Origin: Pseudomonadota bacterium
Lineage (GTDB): Bacteria; Pseudomonadota; Gammaproteobacteria; Burkholderiales; Gallionellaceae
Assembly: GCA_021783525.1 (NCBI GenBank)
Contig: JAJXTT010000092.1
Location: forward strand, 1 to 7,064
Direction of reading: 5' to 3'
Length of the DNA stretch: 7,064 nt
Position numbers and translations under genes: made by a program. The notes under the pieces are model-generated. The model saw only the letters and a list, made by a program, of their open reading frames with translations, did no database searches and was not told where the DNA came from. This document shows, in pieces, positions 6,480 to 7,064 of the stretch (the first letter of the stretch is position 1; each line of letters starts with the position of its first letter).

Positions 6480-6507
6480 CGCACAAAACCATCATTAAGG
6501 CAATCAA

Positions 6508-7064
6508 ATGCAGCGCCAAAATCAGCTAACTGACTGGCTTTCCAGCCTGTACCCGAACCAAACCTTTACCATTGCCCCCGCTTCCGCCGATGCCAGCTTC
6601 CGCCGCTACTTTCGCGCCACGTTCGAGGATGGGTCGACAAGGGTTGTGATGGATGCGCCGCCGCAACATGAAGATTGCAGGCCGTTCCTGCATGTCGCCA
6701 AGTTGTTCGAAGATGCGGGCACGCACGTGCCTCATGTGCATGCGCAGGACCTGGCCCGGGGTTTCCTGCTGCTGTCGGATCTCGGCAACACGACCTACCT
6801 GCAAGCGCTGACGCAGCAGAACGCGACGGCGCTTTACGGCGCGGCGACCGACGCTTTGATCCGTATCCAATCTGCTTCGCGCGAGAACGAACTGCCGCCC
6901 TATGACGAGGCGCTATTGCGCCGCGAGTTGAACCTGTTCCCCGAATGGTACATTGCCAGGCACCTCGGCGTGACGCTGACAGACAAACAGAAGGCGAAGC
7001 TGGAAGAGGTGTTCGGGCGCATCCTTGCGAACAACCTCGCCCAGCCCTGCGTGTATGTGCACCG
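6508..7064 (+). CDS. amgK: Aminoglycoside-phosphotransferase-fold sugar kinase, AmgK-like (3' end cut by window)
   Basis: The ATG at 6508 has AAGG (6497-6500) seven bases upstream and opens a frame that stays open to the right edge: 185 complete codons plus two bases. The protein starts MQRQNQLTDWL and shows the COG3178 signatures PASADASFRRYFR (24-36), VVMDAPPQHEDCRPF (46-60), GFLLLSDLGNTTYLQAL (85-101) and LNLFPEWYIARHLG (141-154). It ends with VYVH plus CG, which should be the HRD catalytic loop of the APH/choline-kinase fold. The nearest characterised family is AmgK, the anomeric kinase that phosphorylates MurNAc/GlcNAc at C1 in the peptidoglycan recycling route bypassing de novo UDP-MurNAc synthesis. 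Its usual partner, the uridylyltransferase murU, would lie just beyond the window. The family is certain; the exact substrate is inferred from family and from the position divergent to lptD. Confidence 0.85.
   Translation, partial: MQRQNQLTDWLSSLYPNQTFTIAPASADASFRRYFRATFEDGSTRVVMDAPPQHEDCRPFLHVAKLFEDAGTHVPHVHAQDLARGFLLLSDLGNTTYLQALTQQNATALYGAATDALIRIQSASRENELPPYDEALLRRELNLFPEWYIARHLGVTLTDKQKAKLEEVFGRILANNLAQPCVYVH

Noticed and set aside
1..7064. Mobile elements, CRISPR arrays, tRNA or rRNA genes
   Set aside because: No transposase, terminal inverted repeats, regularly spaced repeats, tRNA cloverleaf sequence or rRNA signature was found. All space is taken by housekeeping genes and short gaps.

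Overview
The window is a compact, gene-dense chromosomal segment of about 7 kb from a Gram-negative bacterium. The gene order lptD-surA-pdxA-rsmA is the classical proteobacterial cluster. It is joined here by thiD and thiE downstream and by a divergent COG3178-type sugar kinase (amgK-like) upstream. The ThiD and RsmA sequence style and this extended neighbourhood suggest a betaproteobacterium, probably near Nitrosomonadales/Gallionellales. That placement is an inference from recalled family sequences, not from a search.

Layout from right to left, following transcription on the minus strand: a short divergent promoter region lies between amgK (plus strand, cut by the right edge) and lptD (4200-6446). 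Then come surA (2870-4174), pdxA (1899-2870, sharing one base with the surA stop), rsmA/ksgA (1048-1821), thiD (152-991) and the first 21 codons of thiE (1-65, cut by the left edge). All minus-strand genes are co-directional with gaps of 86 nt or less, so they could form one transcription unit. No convincing intrinsic terminator or TPP riboswitch was found in any gap. No stretch over 300 bases lacks a gene.

Functions: LptD is the outer-membrane LPS translocon and SurA is the periplasmic chaperone that helps fold it. The divergent AmgK-like kinase would phosphorylate recycled cell-wall amino sugars, so the right half concerns the envelope. PdxA (vitamin B6), RsmA (16S rRNA dimethylation) and ThiD/ThiE (vitamin B1) form a cofactor and ribosome-maturation tail.

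The genes are ordinary housekeeping genes and I do not see a previously undescribed multi-gene system. The most unusual signal is a pair of 16-nt arms flanking the rsmA start codon. The arms can pair with each other into a 16-bp stem that leaves AUG in the loop, or each can fold on itself, which is a potential bistable RNA switch. Lesser points are a two-cysteine LptD, an lptD start without a Shine-Dalgarno sequence, and a cluster of CCAAAA/TTTTGG hexamers around the rsmA leader.
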